DNA of 64,000 nt, from NCBI GenBank assembly GCA_002702065.1, contig NZXX01000002.1:248001-312000 (forward strand), in the 5' to 3' direction. The translations under genes were made by a program, and so were the position numbers. The notes under the pieces are model-generated. The model worked only from the letters and a program-made list of their open reading frames with translations, was not told the DNA's origin and searched no databases. Below, in pieces: positions 1-9,617 of the stretch. The DNA comes from Anaerolineaceae bacterium. GTDB lineage: Bacteria; Chloroflexota; Anaerolineae; Aggregatilineales; Phototrophicaceae. Numbering within the stretch: position 1 is the stretch's first letter; each line of letters opens with the position of its first letter.

Positions 1-27
1 GTTTGATCTCAGGCTTGTAACCTGCAC

Positions 28-54
28 AAATACCGGCATCTGCGCCGGTATTTT
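28..54 (+). terminator. Intrinsic terminator of a gene left of the window
   Basis: A perfect 10-bp stem (28-37 with 44-53, arms AAATACCGGC and GCCGGTATTT) closes a 6-nt loop and runs into TTTT at 51-54. It would end a rightward gene whose coding part lies outside the window. Confidence 0.7.
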
Positions 55-692
55 GTATTAAAACCCACGTGCAAGGTTTTGTTAAAGCTTCCCACGTGTT
101 ACGACGCTCAGCATTGGCCTGCTTCCACGCTCCTTCAGGCCTGGATGCTGATTGATGCAGCCAAACCGGCCACACCTAACGGCTGTTTTTCCAACTTGCA
201 ATTTGTAATTTACCTTAATGTTACTCTGTTAAAAAATGTTGAAAGATAATATTTCTATAAATAATGATGTGGCCTGGAGCAGGTGTGTATCAGGGCGCTG
301 AGGGCCAAAAATAACCGGTACAAAACACTTCAATAACTCGTTTGGAATGATATTTCGATTTTAACGGGGTTGATGCCCTCAAAAACGGTGAAAAAACGCC
401 GCCAAAGCGATTTCAGGTATTACAAAGATGTTTAGGTTCATGCAAGTTCTGATAAACATACTAAAAGCAGATTAAATTCAGTTAATGCTCCGCCCAGTTT
501 TTTAACTGGCGGATAATGCAATCCAGGCTCGGTCGGTTGACAGGGGGGGAGTTGGGTGCTGGTCACCCATAATTGGCCCTGAATTTCCCCTCAGGGCCAG
601 TCTTTTTGAACGATTGAGTGACCGAATTGCCGTATCCAGCAACACACTAAACCGACAGCCCGAATAGCGTTTGAAAGACCAGAGTAGTTGTC
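55..692. other. Non-coding stretch before the glycan operon
   Basis: No convincing gene is seen here. The stretch around 200-260 is AT-rich and could hold the operon promoter, but no pair of -35/-10 boxes with good spacing stands out. It contains two CCCACGTG copies 27 bp apart (64-71 and 91-98), a bulged hairpin at 490-512 (CCGCC-C-AGTT / AACTGGCGG) and the terminator-like hairpin listed separately at 574-606. Confidence 0.6.
574..606 (+). terminator. Terminator-like hairpin in the operon leader
   Basis: A 9-bp stem (574-582 with 591-599, core GGCCCTGA / TCAGGGCC) with loop ATTTCCCC is followed by TCTTTTT at 600-606. It lies 87 bp before the first gene of the glycan operon. It could end an upstream transcript, or act as an attenuator if the operon promoter lies further left. 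Confidence 0.6.
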
Positions 693-1559
693 ATGCCACA
701 ACAAACACTAGATACCGGACTTGGAACCACATACGAAAGGTTTGCCCTGTACGCCTGGCTCGATCAGGTCATCGGCAAATATCCTGTGACGAGCGTGCTG
801 GAAGGCCCCGGCGACGGTATGACGGGCATTCCAGGCTTAAACAGCCTGCCGTTTGCGCGTCATGATGTGGACGTGACGGTCGTTCTGGACAGCGAATGGG
901 CAATTGATCTGGCACGCCGGGCGTGGGATAGCCAGGATCAGCTCGATCAGGTTGAGTTTCATTGCTCATCAGATCATCAACTGCCGATTCGTGAGCAGAC
1001 ATTTGATCTGGTCTGGAACTTCAACCGGCTGCCGTTTCTGGATGCAGCCCAGCTGCTGCCAGAGATGGTGCGCCTGTCGAACCGCTATATCCTGTTGTTT
1101 GTTCCCAATCAGTACAACTATGCATTTCCGATCCGGCAGATCCATCACAAACTGACAGGCAAGCCCTGGGTGTACGGCGATACCAACGTTATGAAATACC
1201 AGCCTGTGATCGACCTGTTGCAGGCCCATAACCTCCGCGTTCTGGAGACAGTCATGGTGGATGTGCCCTGGTGGCCGGACATTATTGACGTTACGGAACT
1301 GGTCGGTGATCTTGTTCCCTTTATGGCACGTTTTATGCCGGACAGAAAAGAATCGACGGCCTATCGTTGGGAACCAGAGGCGCTGCCCTATTTTGACAGG
1401 CAGAATTTTGCGGACCTGCATCAGCAGATGGACAAATTGTTCTTCATCGAACGGCTTCGCCAGGATTGGATCCGACGGCCGTTCGCGCACCACCTGGGGA
1501 TCCTGGCCGAAAAGCCTGAACCCGCTCAGTCAAACGTAGATCGTCAGGCGAAGGAGTAG
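693..1559 (+). CDS. Class I SAM-dependent methyltransferase-like protein
   Basis: This 288-residue protein opens the glycan operon. The segment VLEGPGDGMTG (residues 35-45) resembles the glycine-rich SAM-binding loop, VTVVLD (61-66) fits the acidic end of strand 2, and FDLVWNFNRLPF (104-115) fits the motif IV position of class I methyltransferases. The substrate cannot be read from the sequence. It starts at ATG 693 with only a weak Shine-Dalgarno sequence (GAGTAG), and its stop lies 4 nt before the next gene. By context it may methylate a sugar or lipid made by the cluster. The fold call rests on these short motifs only. Confidence 0.65.
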   Translation: MPQQTLDTGLGTTYERFALYAWLDQVIGKYPVTSVLEGPGDGMTGIPGLNSLPFARHDVDVTVVLDSEWAIDLARRAWDSQDQLDQVEFHCSSDHQLPIREQTFDLVWNFNRLPFLDAAQLLPEMVRLSNRYILLFVPNQYNYAFPIRQIHHKLTGKPWVYGDTNVMKYQPVIDLLQAHNLRVLETVMVDVPWWPDIIDVTELVGDLVPFMARFMPDRKESTAYRWEPEALPYFDRQNFADLHQQMDKLFFIERLRQDWIRRPFAHHLGILAEKPEPAQSNVDRQAKE

Positions 1560-1563
1560 GGTT

Positions 1564-2643
1564 ATGGGACTGCAGAGAACTAACAGCCACCAGTCTGACT
1601 CAGAACCGACTCGGGCCGAACTGGCCGGAGAAAAAGGCTCTGACTCGGAGTCGTTTCCAGCGGGCACAAATACACAATCGGGTGTCCGGCAGTTGGTTCA
1701 AAATGTTTCGACATCAATCGAGGAAACAGACACACGAGGGGCAGGTAGGGAAATGATTACGTGTTGCATTGGCATAATGGCCTATAATGAAGAAGCGAAC
1801 ATGCCGCATCTGCTGGAAGCGCTGTTGGCCCAAAAAACCAAAACGGTCGAGATTGACCAGATCATTGTGGTGGCCAGTGGTTGTAGCGACAAGACCGAGT
1901 CCATCGTTCAGGATTTCGTCACGCGCGACAGCCGTATTCTGCTGCTGACACAGGCCAGCCGTGAAGGCAAGGCATCGGCTGTGAATTTGCTCATGGCAAA
2001 TACCAAACACGAAGTCGTGGTGCTCCAGAGTGCGGATACCATCCCGACCCCAGATACGATTGAAGCCCTGGTATCCAGCTTTGCTGATCCGGAAGTGGGC
2101 ATGGCCGGTGGTCGTCCGGTGCCGACCAACCCGCGTGATACCTTTATGGGTTACGGCGTCCATATGCTGTGGGAGCTGCACCACAAAATCGCGCTCGCGC
2201 ACCCCAAAATGGGCGAACTGATCGCTTTCCGCAATATCTTCCGCCAGATTCCGTACGTGACAGCGGTGGATGAGGCCAGCATTGAACCATTGATCATCGG
2301 CCAGGGGCTGAAGCTGATCTATGTGCCGGAAGCCGTCGTGCTCAATCGCGGCCCTGCAACGGTTCAGGATTTTATCAAACAACGGCGACGCATTTTCGCC
2401 GGACATCTGTACGTGAAAGAAACGGTGGGTTACAAAGTTTCGACCATGAACAGCTTCCGCATCGTGATGCTGTTGCTGCGCAATCTCAAGTTTGAATGGC
2501 AAACCTTTTTATGGGTGCCGCCTCTGATCCTTCTGGAAACCTATGTTCGGTTTTTGGCGGTTTGTGATTATGCGATCTGGAAACGTAAACCTTACACTTG
2601 GGCTGTTGTCGAATCCACCAAAAATCTGATCGAAAACACATAG
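1564..2643 (+). CDS. Glycosyltransferase family 2 protein
   Basis: A GT-A fold glycosyltransferase. The catalytic domain begins near residue 64 with CCIGIMAYNEEANM, then IIVVASGCSD, a VLQSAD segment in the place of the DxD metal site, and QRRRIFAGH as the QxxRW-like motif. The C-terminus has one or two hydrophobic segments (WVPPLILLETYVRFL), so it is probably membrane-attached. The first 63 residues are polar and low in predicted structure. ATG 1564 has a good AAGGAG site about 8 nt upstream; ATG 1753 (before MITCC) also has a GGTAGGG site and would remove the odd leader, so either start is possible. It lies 4 nt after the methyltransferase and 6 nt before the radical SAM gene. Confidence 0.85.
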   Translation: MGLQRTNSHQSDSEPTRAELAGEKGSDSESFPAGTNTQSGVRQLVQNVSTSIEETDTRGAGREMITCCIGIMAYNEEANMPHLLEALLAQKTKTVEIDQIIVVASGCSDKTESIVQDFVTRDSRILLLTQASREGKASAVNLLMANTKHEVVVLQSADTIPTPDTIEALVSSFADPEVGMAGGRPVPTNPRDTFMGYGVHMLWELHHKIALAHPKMGELIAFRNIFRQIPYVTAVDEASIEPLIIGQGLKLIYVPEAVVLNRGPATVQDFIKQRRRIFAGHLYVKETVGYKVSTMNSFRIVMLLLRNLKFEWQTFLWVPPLILLETYVRFLAVCDYAIWKRKPYTWAVVESTKNLIENT

Positions 2644-2649
2644 GGACGA

Positions 2650-3759
2650 ATGACTATGATCGAAGTATTGCCCAAGATTCCGCTCTATCAATCCTATCGG
2701 CGCTTCGGGTGGCCCCGTTTGCTGCCGATGAACATTACCATAACGCCTTCGCCACGCTGCAATTCGACCTGCTTAACGTGCAATATCTGGAAGAAGCGCG
2801 AAAATGATCTGACCACCGAAGAGTGGCTTAAAGTCTTTAAGTCGCTGGGCAAAGCCCCCTTCTGGTTTACGATCAGCGGTGGTGAGCCGTTTCTGAATCG
2901 CAATATTGATGAGCTGGCGATCGGGGCTTATGAAATCTGCGAGCCGGGCATCATCAATATCCCGACCAACAGTATTCTGGTGAAGCGAATCGCCGAGAAG
3001 GTGGAAACGATCGCCAAGAACTGCCCCAAGTCTCAGGTGATTATTAACCTGTCTCTGGATGGCGTCGGCGAGAAGCACGACAAAATTCGCGGTGTGCCGG
3101 GTAACTTCAAGAAATTTGAAGAAAACCTGATGAACATGAAGGCGCTCAGCGAGAAATACGAAAATCTGGCCATTGGTATCCATACCGTCATCTCCAATTA
3201 CAATATTGATGACGCCCTTGAAGTCTTTGATTATGGCTTTGCCAACGCGCCCGATGCATTTATCACCGAAATCGCTGAAGAACGTGTTGAGCTGGATACG
3301 ATGGGGCTAAATATCACGCCTCAGTCGGAATCTTATAACCGGGTGATTGATAATCTGATCAGCCGTATCGAGAAACGTCCGTATGCGGGTATTGCCGGCA
3401 TCACGCAAAGTTTCCGCCTCAAGTACTATGAGCTGGTGAAACGCATCCTGGTCGAAGAAACCCAGGTGGTGCCCTGCTATGCGGGTTGGGCCTCTGCCCA
3501 GATTTATGCAAACGGCGATGTGTGGCCGTGTGCGGTGCGGGCAGACAATATGCTCAATCTGCGCGATGTTGATTATGATTTCAAAACTGTGTGGTACAGT
3601 GAAGAAGCAAACCGGATTCGCCGCAGTATCTATGAGAAGGAATGCCACTGCCCGCTGGCCAACGCCAGCTATACCAACATGCTTCACAATTACACTATTC
3701 TCGGTAATGTGATGTGGCGGGTTGCGGTGAATTCAGTCTTCCATCGCACGGTTGCATAG
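2650..3759 (+). CDS. Radical SAM protein with SPASM-like C-terminal cluster
   Basis: A 369-residue radical SAM enzyme. The CxxxCxxC motif that holds the 4Fe-4S cluster is Cys37, Cys41 and Cys44 (CNSTCLTC), followed by the SAM-contacting ISGGEPFL segment (75-82). Further Cys residues at 276, 294, 332 and 334 (with YANGDVWPC before the second) match a SPASM/twitch-type region holding an auxiliary cluster. Such proteins modify sugars, lipids or peptides by radical chemistry; the substrate is unknown. ATG 2650 follows AGGGACG. Placed between a GT2 and an epimerase, it probably tailors a sugar or a lipid carrier of this operon. Confidence 0.85.
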   Translation: MTMIEVLPKIPLYQSYRRFGWPRLLPMNITITPSPRCNSTCLTCNIWKKRENDLTTEEWLKVFKSLGKAPFWFTISGGEPFLNRNIDELAIGAYEICEPGIINIPTNSILVKRIAEKVETIAKNCPKSQVIINLSLDGVGEKHDKIRGVPGNFKKFEENLMNMKALSEKYENLAIGIHTVISNYNIDDALEVFDYGFANAPDAFITEIAEERVELDTMGLNITPQSESYNRVIDNLISRIEKRPYAGIAGITQSFRLKYYELVKRILVEETQVVPCYAGWASAQIYANGDVWPCAVRADNMLNLRDVDYDFKTVWYSEEANRIRRSIYEKECHCPLANASYTNMLHNYTILGNVMWRVAVNSVFHRTVA

Positions 3760-3770
3760 TGGAGGGGAAT

Positions 3771-4787
3771 TTGAAGGCTCTTGTTACCGGTGCGACTGGC
3801 TTCATTGGCAACCATCTGGCGCGAACGCTCCATGAGAGAGGATATGAGGTCCGGGTACTGGTTCGCAAGCGTCCTCAGGATCTTGATTTCTCGGCTTATG
3901 ATGTCGTTTGTGGCGACCTCGCCGATGCGCAGGCAGCAAAGAATGCCGTCGCCGGGGTTGATGTTGTCTTTCATCTGGCGGCCATTCGGGACCGCTGGGG
4001 CATTCCCTACGCCGACTATTACCGTACCAATGTGGACGGCACTCGCTTTTTGCTGGATACAGCCGAAACGCAGGGCGCCCGCTTTGTCTACTGTAGTTCC
4101 GTCGGTGTGATGGGGCATCCGGGCAAGCTCAACATCGACGAGACATTCCCCTACGCCTTCAGTGATGGCAAGTACAACTACAGTCATACCAAAGCGCTTG
4201 CGGATGAAATGACCCTTGATTACGGGGCGCAGGAAAGGCTGTTTGCAACGGTCGTGCGCGCCGTCATCACTTATGGCCCCGGCGACACTTGGGGGATGGT
4301 CACGCGTCTGATTGATATGGTGGCGCACGGGCGTTTCCTGCCGGTTGGCGACGGTCGCAATCATATGCACCTGGCTTATATTTCTGATCTGGTCGAAGGC
4401 TTTATTCTGGCCTCGACCAATGATCAGGCGAATGGCCGGGCGTATATTGTTGCGGGGCCTGCTCCGATCACGCTGGATGAACTGGTCAACAAGGTTTGTC
4501 ATCTGCTTCAGGTCGCGCCGCCGAAATGGCACGTGCCGACGCGGATCGCTCACACGGCTGGCCTCAGCATGGAAATGCTGTATACCCTCAAACAGAAAAT
4601 GAATATCCAGGCGATGGGTGATGTGCCCTTTATTACCCGCGATAAAGTCGATACGCTGACCATCAATCGCAGCTTCAATATTCAGCGTGCAAAGACGGAA
4701 CTGGGTTACAAGCCCCAGGTCTCTTATGACGAAGGTTTGCGCCTCACCGTTGATTGGTGGCGCGAATGGCGGACACACCAGGAATAG
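3771..4787 (+). CDS. NAD-dependent epimerase/dehydratase (extended SDR)
   Basis: A 338-residue extended short-chain dehydrogenase/reductase. TGATGFIG (6-13) is the Rossmann nucleotide loop, and Tyr137-x3-Lys141 (YSHTK) is the catalytic pair. DVVFHLAA and VYCSSVGVMG are typical strands of the family, which includes sugar-nucleotide epimerases and 3-beta-HSD-like enzymes. The start is taken as TTG 3771 because GGAGGGG lies directly before it and the protein then begins MKALVTGATG. An upstream ATG at 3714 would overlap the radical SAM gene and add 19 unrelated residues. It likely makes a nucleotide sugar for the neighbouring glycosyltransferases. Confidence 0.88.
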   Translation: MKALVTGATGFIGNHLARTLHERGYEVRVLVRKRPQDLDFSAYDVVCGDLADAQAAKNAVAGVDVVFHLAAIRDRWGIPYADYYRTNVDGTRFLLDTAETQGARFVYCSSVGVMGHPGKLNIDETFPYAFSDGKYNYSHTKALADEMTLDYGAQERLFATVVRAVITYGPGDTWGMVTRLIDMVAHGRFLPVGDGRNHMHLAYISDLVEGFILASTNDQANGRAYIVAGPAPITLDELVNKVCHLLQVAPPKWHVPTRIAHTAGLSMEMLYTLKQKMNIQAMGDVPFITRDKVDTLTINRSFNIQRAKTELGYKPQVSYDEGLRLTVDWWREWRTHQE

Positions 4788-4789
4788 GC

Positions 4790-5758
4790 ATGATGACAGA
4801 CCAATATCAGTGCACTGTTATCATTCCTTCCTATCAATCGTCCCGAACCATCGCTGCCTGCCTGACCGGGGTTTTCGCGCAGGATACCACCGACTCCTTT
4901 GAGGTGATCGTGGTGGACAGCTCCAGCGACGAAACCCCTGCCCTTATCCGTGACCAGTTCCCGCAGGTCAGGTTGATTCACCTGCCCCAGCAAACGTTTC
5001 CGGGCACGGCCCGCAACCTGGGCGTGCAGCAGGCAAGCGCGGACATCATTTGCTTTCTGGATTCCGATTGCATCCCGGCTTCCAATTGGTTGAGCAGCCT
5101 GTTGGCCTGGCACCGGAAAGGCGAGCGAATCGTCGGTGGCGCTGTCATCAACGGTACGCCAGAGAGCTGGGTCGGCTGGGCAAGCTACTTCAGCGAATTT
5201 CGCGAATTTATTCCGGCGGGCGAGGCGCATCATGTTGACAGCCTGCCCACCTGCAATCTTTCCTATCGGAAGGCCATCTTTCAGGAGTATGGCGGTTTTC
5301 CTGATGCGTATTACCCACAGGAAGACCTCATCTTTAACTGGATGCTGGGCAAGCAAGGTGAAACAATCCTGTTCGACCCGGCCATTCAGGTGAACCATAT
5401 CCATCGCACGCAGTTTCGCAGCTTTCTGGCGCATCAGCGACGGATTGGACGTGTAACAACTCAGGTCTTGCGACGGACTGATCTGCCGGGGTCTGCCCTG
5501 GCACGACGTGGCGTCGTGGCACTAGCAGCACTCCCCTTGCTTGTGATGTTGAAATTTGTAAGGACATTACATGTTTTTGTGGCATGGCAGCCGGGGATCG
5601 TCCTACAACATCTGCTCTCGTGGTTACTGGTCGCTTTTGGCTTACTGTATTGGGCGGTCGGTTTCGCACAAGGATTAAGATCGATGTCTCATCCTCCGGA
5701 CTATGAGCGATTTACTGCTCCGCTGGATTCGGGCAACAAAGCCATGTCATCGGTCTGA
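4790..5758 (+). CDS. Glycosyltransferase family 2 protein (membrane-associated)
   Basis: A GT-A glycosyltransferase of 322 residues: CTVIIPSYQSS at the N-terminus, VIVVDSSSDET, GTARNLGV and the DxD motif DSD at 91-93 (CFLDSDCIP). QEDLIFNWML is the acceptor-side ED motif. The C-terminal third carries two hydrophobic segments (VVALAALPLLVML and LSWLLVAFGLLYWAVGF), so it should sit on the cytoplasmic membrane. The start is ATG 4790 (or 4793), directly after the epimerase stop and behind AGGAATAGG. It is the second GT2 of the operon and probably adds another sugar to the same lipid-linked intermediate. Confidence 0.88.
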   Translation: MMTDQYQCTVIIPSYQSSRTIAACLTGVFAQDTTDSFEVIVVDSSSDETPALIRDQFPQVRLIHLPQQTFPGTARNLGVQQASADIICFLDSDCIPASNWLSSLLAWHRKGERIVGGAVINGTPESWVGWASYFSEFREFIPAGEAHHVDSLPTCNLSYRKAIFQEYGGFPDAYYPQEDLIFNWMLGKQGETILFDPAIQVNHIHRTQFRSFLAHQRRIGRVTTQVLRRTDLPGSALARRGVVALAALPLLVMLKFVRTLHVFVAWQPGIVLQHLLSWLLVAFGLLYWAVGFAQGLRSMSHPPDYERFTAPLDSGNKAMSSV

Positions 5759-5779
5759 GACGGGGGGAAGGGAAAGTCC

Positions 5780-7114
5780 GTGTTCATCAAGAACGTCTTT
5801 TTTTCGGTTTCTACAAATGTATTCTCGGTCGGGTTGAGTTTTGTTGTCAGCGTAATTCTGGCCCGCATGTTGACGCCGACTGATCGTGGCATCATGGTGT
5901 TGGTCATGACTATTCCCTGGACCGTTGCCAGCATAGCCAGCCTGGGTTTGCAACAGTCCAGCGTGTACCTGATCGGTCGCAAAAAGCTCGACGCGAGCCG
6001 CGTCTGGGGTAATACCCTGGTGATGAGCTTCATTTTGGGCGTGGTTGTTGTTTTGCTGCTCAACATCTATCGGACAGATATTCTCGACTCTGTTCTGGAT
6101 GGGATGCCGGACAAATACTGGCTTCCACTGATGATCTTGAGTGTGATCATCCTGCTGGATGGCACGACCCTGTCTGTGCTCCAGGCCTTGCAGCGGTTTG
6201 ACCTCGTCAATTTTCAGAAGTTCGTTTCGTCTGTGCTCATGCTCGTTGGCTATGGTGGTGTCCTGATTCTGGCCCGCGCAGGCTTGTCCGGGGCCATCTG
6301 GACCTACATCATTGTGATCACCCTGATGATGATCCTGAGCGGTTTGTTAGCCGCCCATCTGACCCCATTCCGGCTAACATTTGATTTTAAGCTCACGCGC
6401 GAATCGTTTCGGTTTGGGCTCAAAGCTTATACGCAGGCGCTGATGAGCGTGATCAGCTATCGCATCGACGTGCTGCTGCTGGCTGTGTTGTTAACGCCTG
6501 AACAGGTCGCGTATTATGGGGTTGCGACTTCTGTGGCCGAGACCGCCTGGCATATCCCCAACACCATTGGTACCGTGTTGTTTTCGCGGTTGTCCCATGT
6601 CGATGACAACGAAGTTTACGACATCACGGCGAAGGTGTGCCGCAACACCTTCGGCATTACCGCGATCATCATTGTCGGGTTGTTTATCTGCTGTTGGGTG
6701 CTTGTCCCGCTGGTTTACGGCTCTGCCTATACCGCCGCGATTGCGCCTCTGGTCGCGCTGCTGCCGGGTGTGCTGTTTATGAGCATATTCAAGGTGTTGG
6801 TGCGCAACTTCAGCAGCCGCGATCGTCAGGCCATTTCGATCTTGGGTTCCAGTGTGTCAATGATCTTGAATGTCGGGCTGAACCTGCTGCTGATCCCGGT
6901 CTGGGGCATTGTTGGTTCTGCGGTGGCCTCCTCGACGAGCTATATCATCGCCAGTGTCATTTTGTTGTTCTTCTTCCTGCGCGATTCGCAGCTGCCCTGG
7001 CAGGATATTCTGGTCCCCAGACGGTCAGAGTTAGTTGGGCACCTTCACTGGGCAAAGGAACGGATCATCAATCGTTGGCAGAAGGCACCATTCTATTCTG
7101 GGAGGACAGGATAA
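5780..7114 (+). CDS. Polysaccharide/lipid-linked oligosaccharide flippase (Wzx/MATE-like)
   Basis: A 444-residue polytopic membrane protein with 12 or so hydrophobic segments spread evenly. The N-terminal part (VFSVGLSFVVSVILARMLTPTDRGIMVLVMTIP) is typical of the polysaccharide-biosynthesis/MurJ-MATE superfamily, which flips lipid-linked sugars across the cytoplasmic membrane. The start is GTG 5780 behind a purine-rich GGGGGGAAGGGAAAG tract. The stop overlaps the UbiA start by one base (TAATG). Its presence indicates that the glycan built by this operon is exported. Confidence 0.85.
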   Translation: MFIKNVFFSVSTNVFSVGLSFVVSVILARMLTPTDRGIMVLVMTIPWTVASIASLGLQQSSVYLIGRKKLDASRVWGNTLVMSFILGVVVVLLLNIYRTDILDSVLDGMPDKYWLPLMILSVIILLDGTTLSVLQALQRFDLVNFQKFVSSVLMLVGYGGVLILARAGLSGAIWTYIIVITLMMILSGLLAAHLTPFRLTFDFKLTRESFRFGLKAYTQALMSVISYRIDVLLLAVLLTPEQVAYYGVATSVAETAWHIPNTIGTVLFSRLSHVDDNEVYDITAKVCRNTFGITAIIIVGLFICCWVLVPLVYGSAYTAAIAPLVALLPGVLFMSIFKVLVRNFSSRDRQAISILGSSVSMILNVGLNLLLIPVWGIVGSAVASSTSYIIASVILLFFFLRDSQLPWQDILVPRRSELVGHLHWAKERIINRWQKAPFYSGRTG

Positions 7115-8160
7115 TGAACTTCCTCACCGAAGTCGCTCGTTTTACGCGCTATCAGGATTGGGCGCCTGGCAAAATACCGGTCCTCTGTACCATTCTGTTT
7201 TATATTGGGTTAGCTAATCATCAGGTTGGACCGGCGTTCGTGCTGGATGCAACCATGTTTCTGATCTTTGCCTCCCTCCATTCGGCCATGGGATATGTGG
7301 TGAACGACTGGGGGGATCGCGAACTGGACAAGCAGCATGGCAAGTCGAATGCCTTTGATCGACTGAGCCCTCAAAACGGTGCCGCAGCACTGCTTGCGCT
7401 CATCGGGCTGGCGTTTTTGTCCGGTTTGTACTTTGCGTCTCGGCCCTACGTGCTGCCCTTGTGGCTGACGTGGTCCTTCTTTGCGCTGGCTTACTCCCTG
7501 AAGCCGCTGCGTCTTAAGGAACGCGGGATCGTCGGTATCTCGGCTTCGGCGATTGCACAATGGTCACTCCCGGTGTTGCTGGCTTTTGCTGCATTGGGGC
7601 GCTTCGGCAACCTCGATATGATCGTGTTTGCGCTTGCCGTCACCATCAATGGTGCGACGCTCGAAATCGCCCATCAGCGGCACGACCGCGTCCGCGACCT
7701 CAGTACGCAGACCGGCACATTTGGCACGCGGGTCGCGTCTTCCAAGCTGGACCGGCTGTATACGGCAGCACTGTTTATGGACAAGGTTGCGCTGGGCATC
7801 GTTTTCGCCATCATCATGACCGTGACCACCCAGTTGATGATGGGCTGGTCGGCGCTGGCACCGCTGGCGCTTTACGTCGTGCTGTTTGTGCTGTCTGTGA
7901 TCGAGACCATGCGGTTTCAGCGTGAGGGTAAATTTCTGGACCCTTACTATTCGGCAGAACGTTCGGCAGCCAAGCTGCTGCACGAGACATTTGCCAACCT
8001 GGTCTTGCCCACCTATGTCATTGCGCTGGCGACGCTGCTTCACCCCATCAACGGTTTGTTCCTGGTGGCCTTTCTCTACTGGCGGTTGATATTGGGTCAG
8101 GCGGATTGGCGGCTGTTGCTGCGGGCAATCGCCATGCCCTTTCGTCATGCCAGAAATTGA
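7114..8160 (+). CDS. UbiA-family prenyltransferase
   Basis: A 348-residue integral membrane prenyltransferase. The first aspartate-rich motif is NDWGDRELD (Asn64, Asp65, Asp68, Asp72), the NDxxDxxxD signature; the second is near 191-195 (HDRVRDLSTQTGT). These bind Mg-prenyl diphosphate. Several hydrophobic helices surround them. UbiA proteins prenylate quinones and haem or transfer phosphoribose to polyprenyl phosphate; in a glycan operon a polyprenyl carrier or an isoprenoid glycolipid is the natural guess. The start is ATG 7114 behind GGAGGACAGG. The open frame extends further left, but only as overlap with the flippase gene. Confidence 0.88.
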   Translation: MNFLTEVARFTRYQDWAPGKIPVLCTILFYIGLANHQVGPAFVLDATMFLIFASLHSAMGYVVNDWGDRELDKQHGKSNAFDRLSPQNGAAALLALIGLAFLSGLYFASRPYVLPLWLTWSFFALAYSLKPLRLKERGIVGISASAIAQWSLPVLLAFAALGRFGNLDMIVFALAVTINGATLEIAHQRHDRVRDLSTQTGTFGTRVASSKLDRLYTAALFMDKVALGIVFAIIMTVTTQLMMGWSALAPLALYVVLFVLSVIETMRFQREGKFLDPYYSAERSAAKLLHETFANLVLPTYVIALATLLHPINGLFLVAFLYWRLILGQADWRLLLRAIAMPFRHARN

Positions 8161-9601
8161 CCGGCTTGTGAAACGACTGTCCTATTTTCTGGTTCTGGGA
8201 CTGCTGCTCGGTTTTGTGATGACTGGTTCGCTGAATGAGGCTGCCGCCCAGAACGGGCCTGCCAGCACCGTGATACAGGTGGATTTTGCGACGGTGCTCG
8301 GCCAAAGCCCCACCTATTACGGCGTGGAGAACAGCTGGATCGATCAGGACCGTGAGCTCTATATTGACCGCTATCGCCGTCTGCATGGCAATGTCGTTCG
8401 CGCGCAGATTACGCAGGCAATATTCGAGCCCGTCAACGACGACGATGATCCGCAAAACTGGAGCGGTGATTTTTCGGCGCTGACGATCCCAATCGACATC
8501 CAGCGTGGCAAGACCTTCACTTATGGCGATATGTTCACCACGCTCCAATCCGAGTTTCCCGACATGCATTTTCAGATCAACGTCTGGCTGGCAGCGCGCT
8601 GGAATGCTTCCAATGAAAATGGCTATCTCGGTTTTGGGGGTGCCTTCCCTCCCATCGATTCAGCCGAACATAGCGAATTTATTCGTGAACTGGCTCGATG
8701 GCTGGTGGAAGAATGCGGGATTGCGCCGGAGCGTTTGTCGTTCACCTTTGTCAACGAGCCAAACCTGACCCCGTTCTTTGTCGGCACCGTTGACGATCTG
8801 GTGCGCATGGCCGAAATTACGCGCGCTGCTCTGGATGAAGTCTCGCCTGCCATACGGATGGGTGGCCTCGATGAAGTGCATGGCACCTCCTGGAGCGACC
8901 AATTTGCCCAGAAAGTTTCCGCCGGTTGCTGTGACATGTGGACGTTCCATGTTTACGAAAGCGGCCTGGACGCCATGTGGCAAGCACTGGATCAGCGGAT
9001 CCGCAATCTCAGCAATTATGGTCCGGTGTGGGTGACTGAATTTGCCGACCTGGAAAACGGCAGCCCGGATTCATTAATGGATTTTTCGACGCGGCAGGCG
9101 GCACTCGAGTTCGCCGTGCTGCTTGGCCGTCTCTGGTCCAGCAATATCGAAGGCGTCATTCATTTCCGCATGTCCGATACGTATAGCGACCAGTTCAATG
9201 GCTGGGCAGGGCACGGGTTGTTCGCCGACGCACGCGGCAGCAAATCCAACGGAAATGCCTATGAGCCGTATCCGGTGTTCTGGGTTTTTGCCAACATGTA
9301 TACGCAGCTGGGCGGTGGGGCGATTGTCCAGACAACCGCGCCGGATATACTGGATGTTGTCGCGGTACGGCGGGATGACGCGGACGGCGCTCACTTTGCG
9401 ATCTGGGTGACCAATACCTCGGAACAGGATATTTCCGTCACCTTTGCAATGGAAAACCTGCCCGAAGGCACCCTGCGCGGTGAGATATTCAATAACCTGG
9501 TAGGGGATACACCCTTTGCGACCCAGCGCTTCGATGGGGATGAATTCGAGATGACCATTCCCGGCAGAAGCTCCTACACGTATGTGTTCACAACAAGCTG
9601 A
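8147..9601 (+). CDS. Secreted clan GH-A glycoside hydrolase-like protein
   Basis: A 484-residue exported protein. Residues 1-34 form a signal peptide (basic start, LSYFLVLGLLLGFVM, AAA-Q cleavage). A TIM-barrel hydrolase follows: TFVNEPN with the acid/base Glu204, and VWVTEFADLEN with the nucleophile Glu298, the pair expected of clan GH-A (GH39, GH5 or GH30 type). The last 90 residues look like a beta-sandwich. It overlaps the UbiA gene by 14 nt; GTG 8168 (MKRLSYF) is an alternative start. It may trim the exported glycan or hydrolyse glycosides outside the cell. Confidence 0.75.
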   Translation: MPEIDRLVKRLSYFLVLGLLLGFVMTGSLNEAAAQNGPASTVIQVDFATVLGQSPTYYGVENSWIDQDRELYIDRYRRLHGNVVRAQITQAIFEPVNDDDDPQNWSGDFSALTIPIDIQRGKTFTYGDMFTTLQSEFPDMHFQINVWLAARWNASNENGYLGFGGAFPPIDSAEHSEFIRELARWLVEECGIAPERLSFTFVNEPNLTPFFVGTVDDLVRMAEITRAALDEVSPAIRMGGLDEVHGTSWSDQFAQKVSAGCCDMWTFHVYESGLDAMWQALDQRIRNLSNYGPVWVTEFADLENGSPDSLMDFSTRQAALEFAVLLGRLWSSNIEGVIHFRMSDTYSDQFNGWAGHGLFADARGSKSNGNAYEPYPVFWVFANMYTQLGGGAIVQTTAPDILDVVAVRRDDADGAHFAIWVTNTSEQDISVTFAMENLPEGTLRGEIFNNLVGDTPFATQRFDGDEFEMTIPGRSSYTYVFTTS

Positions 9602-9617
9602 GCCATCCATAATCACT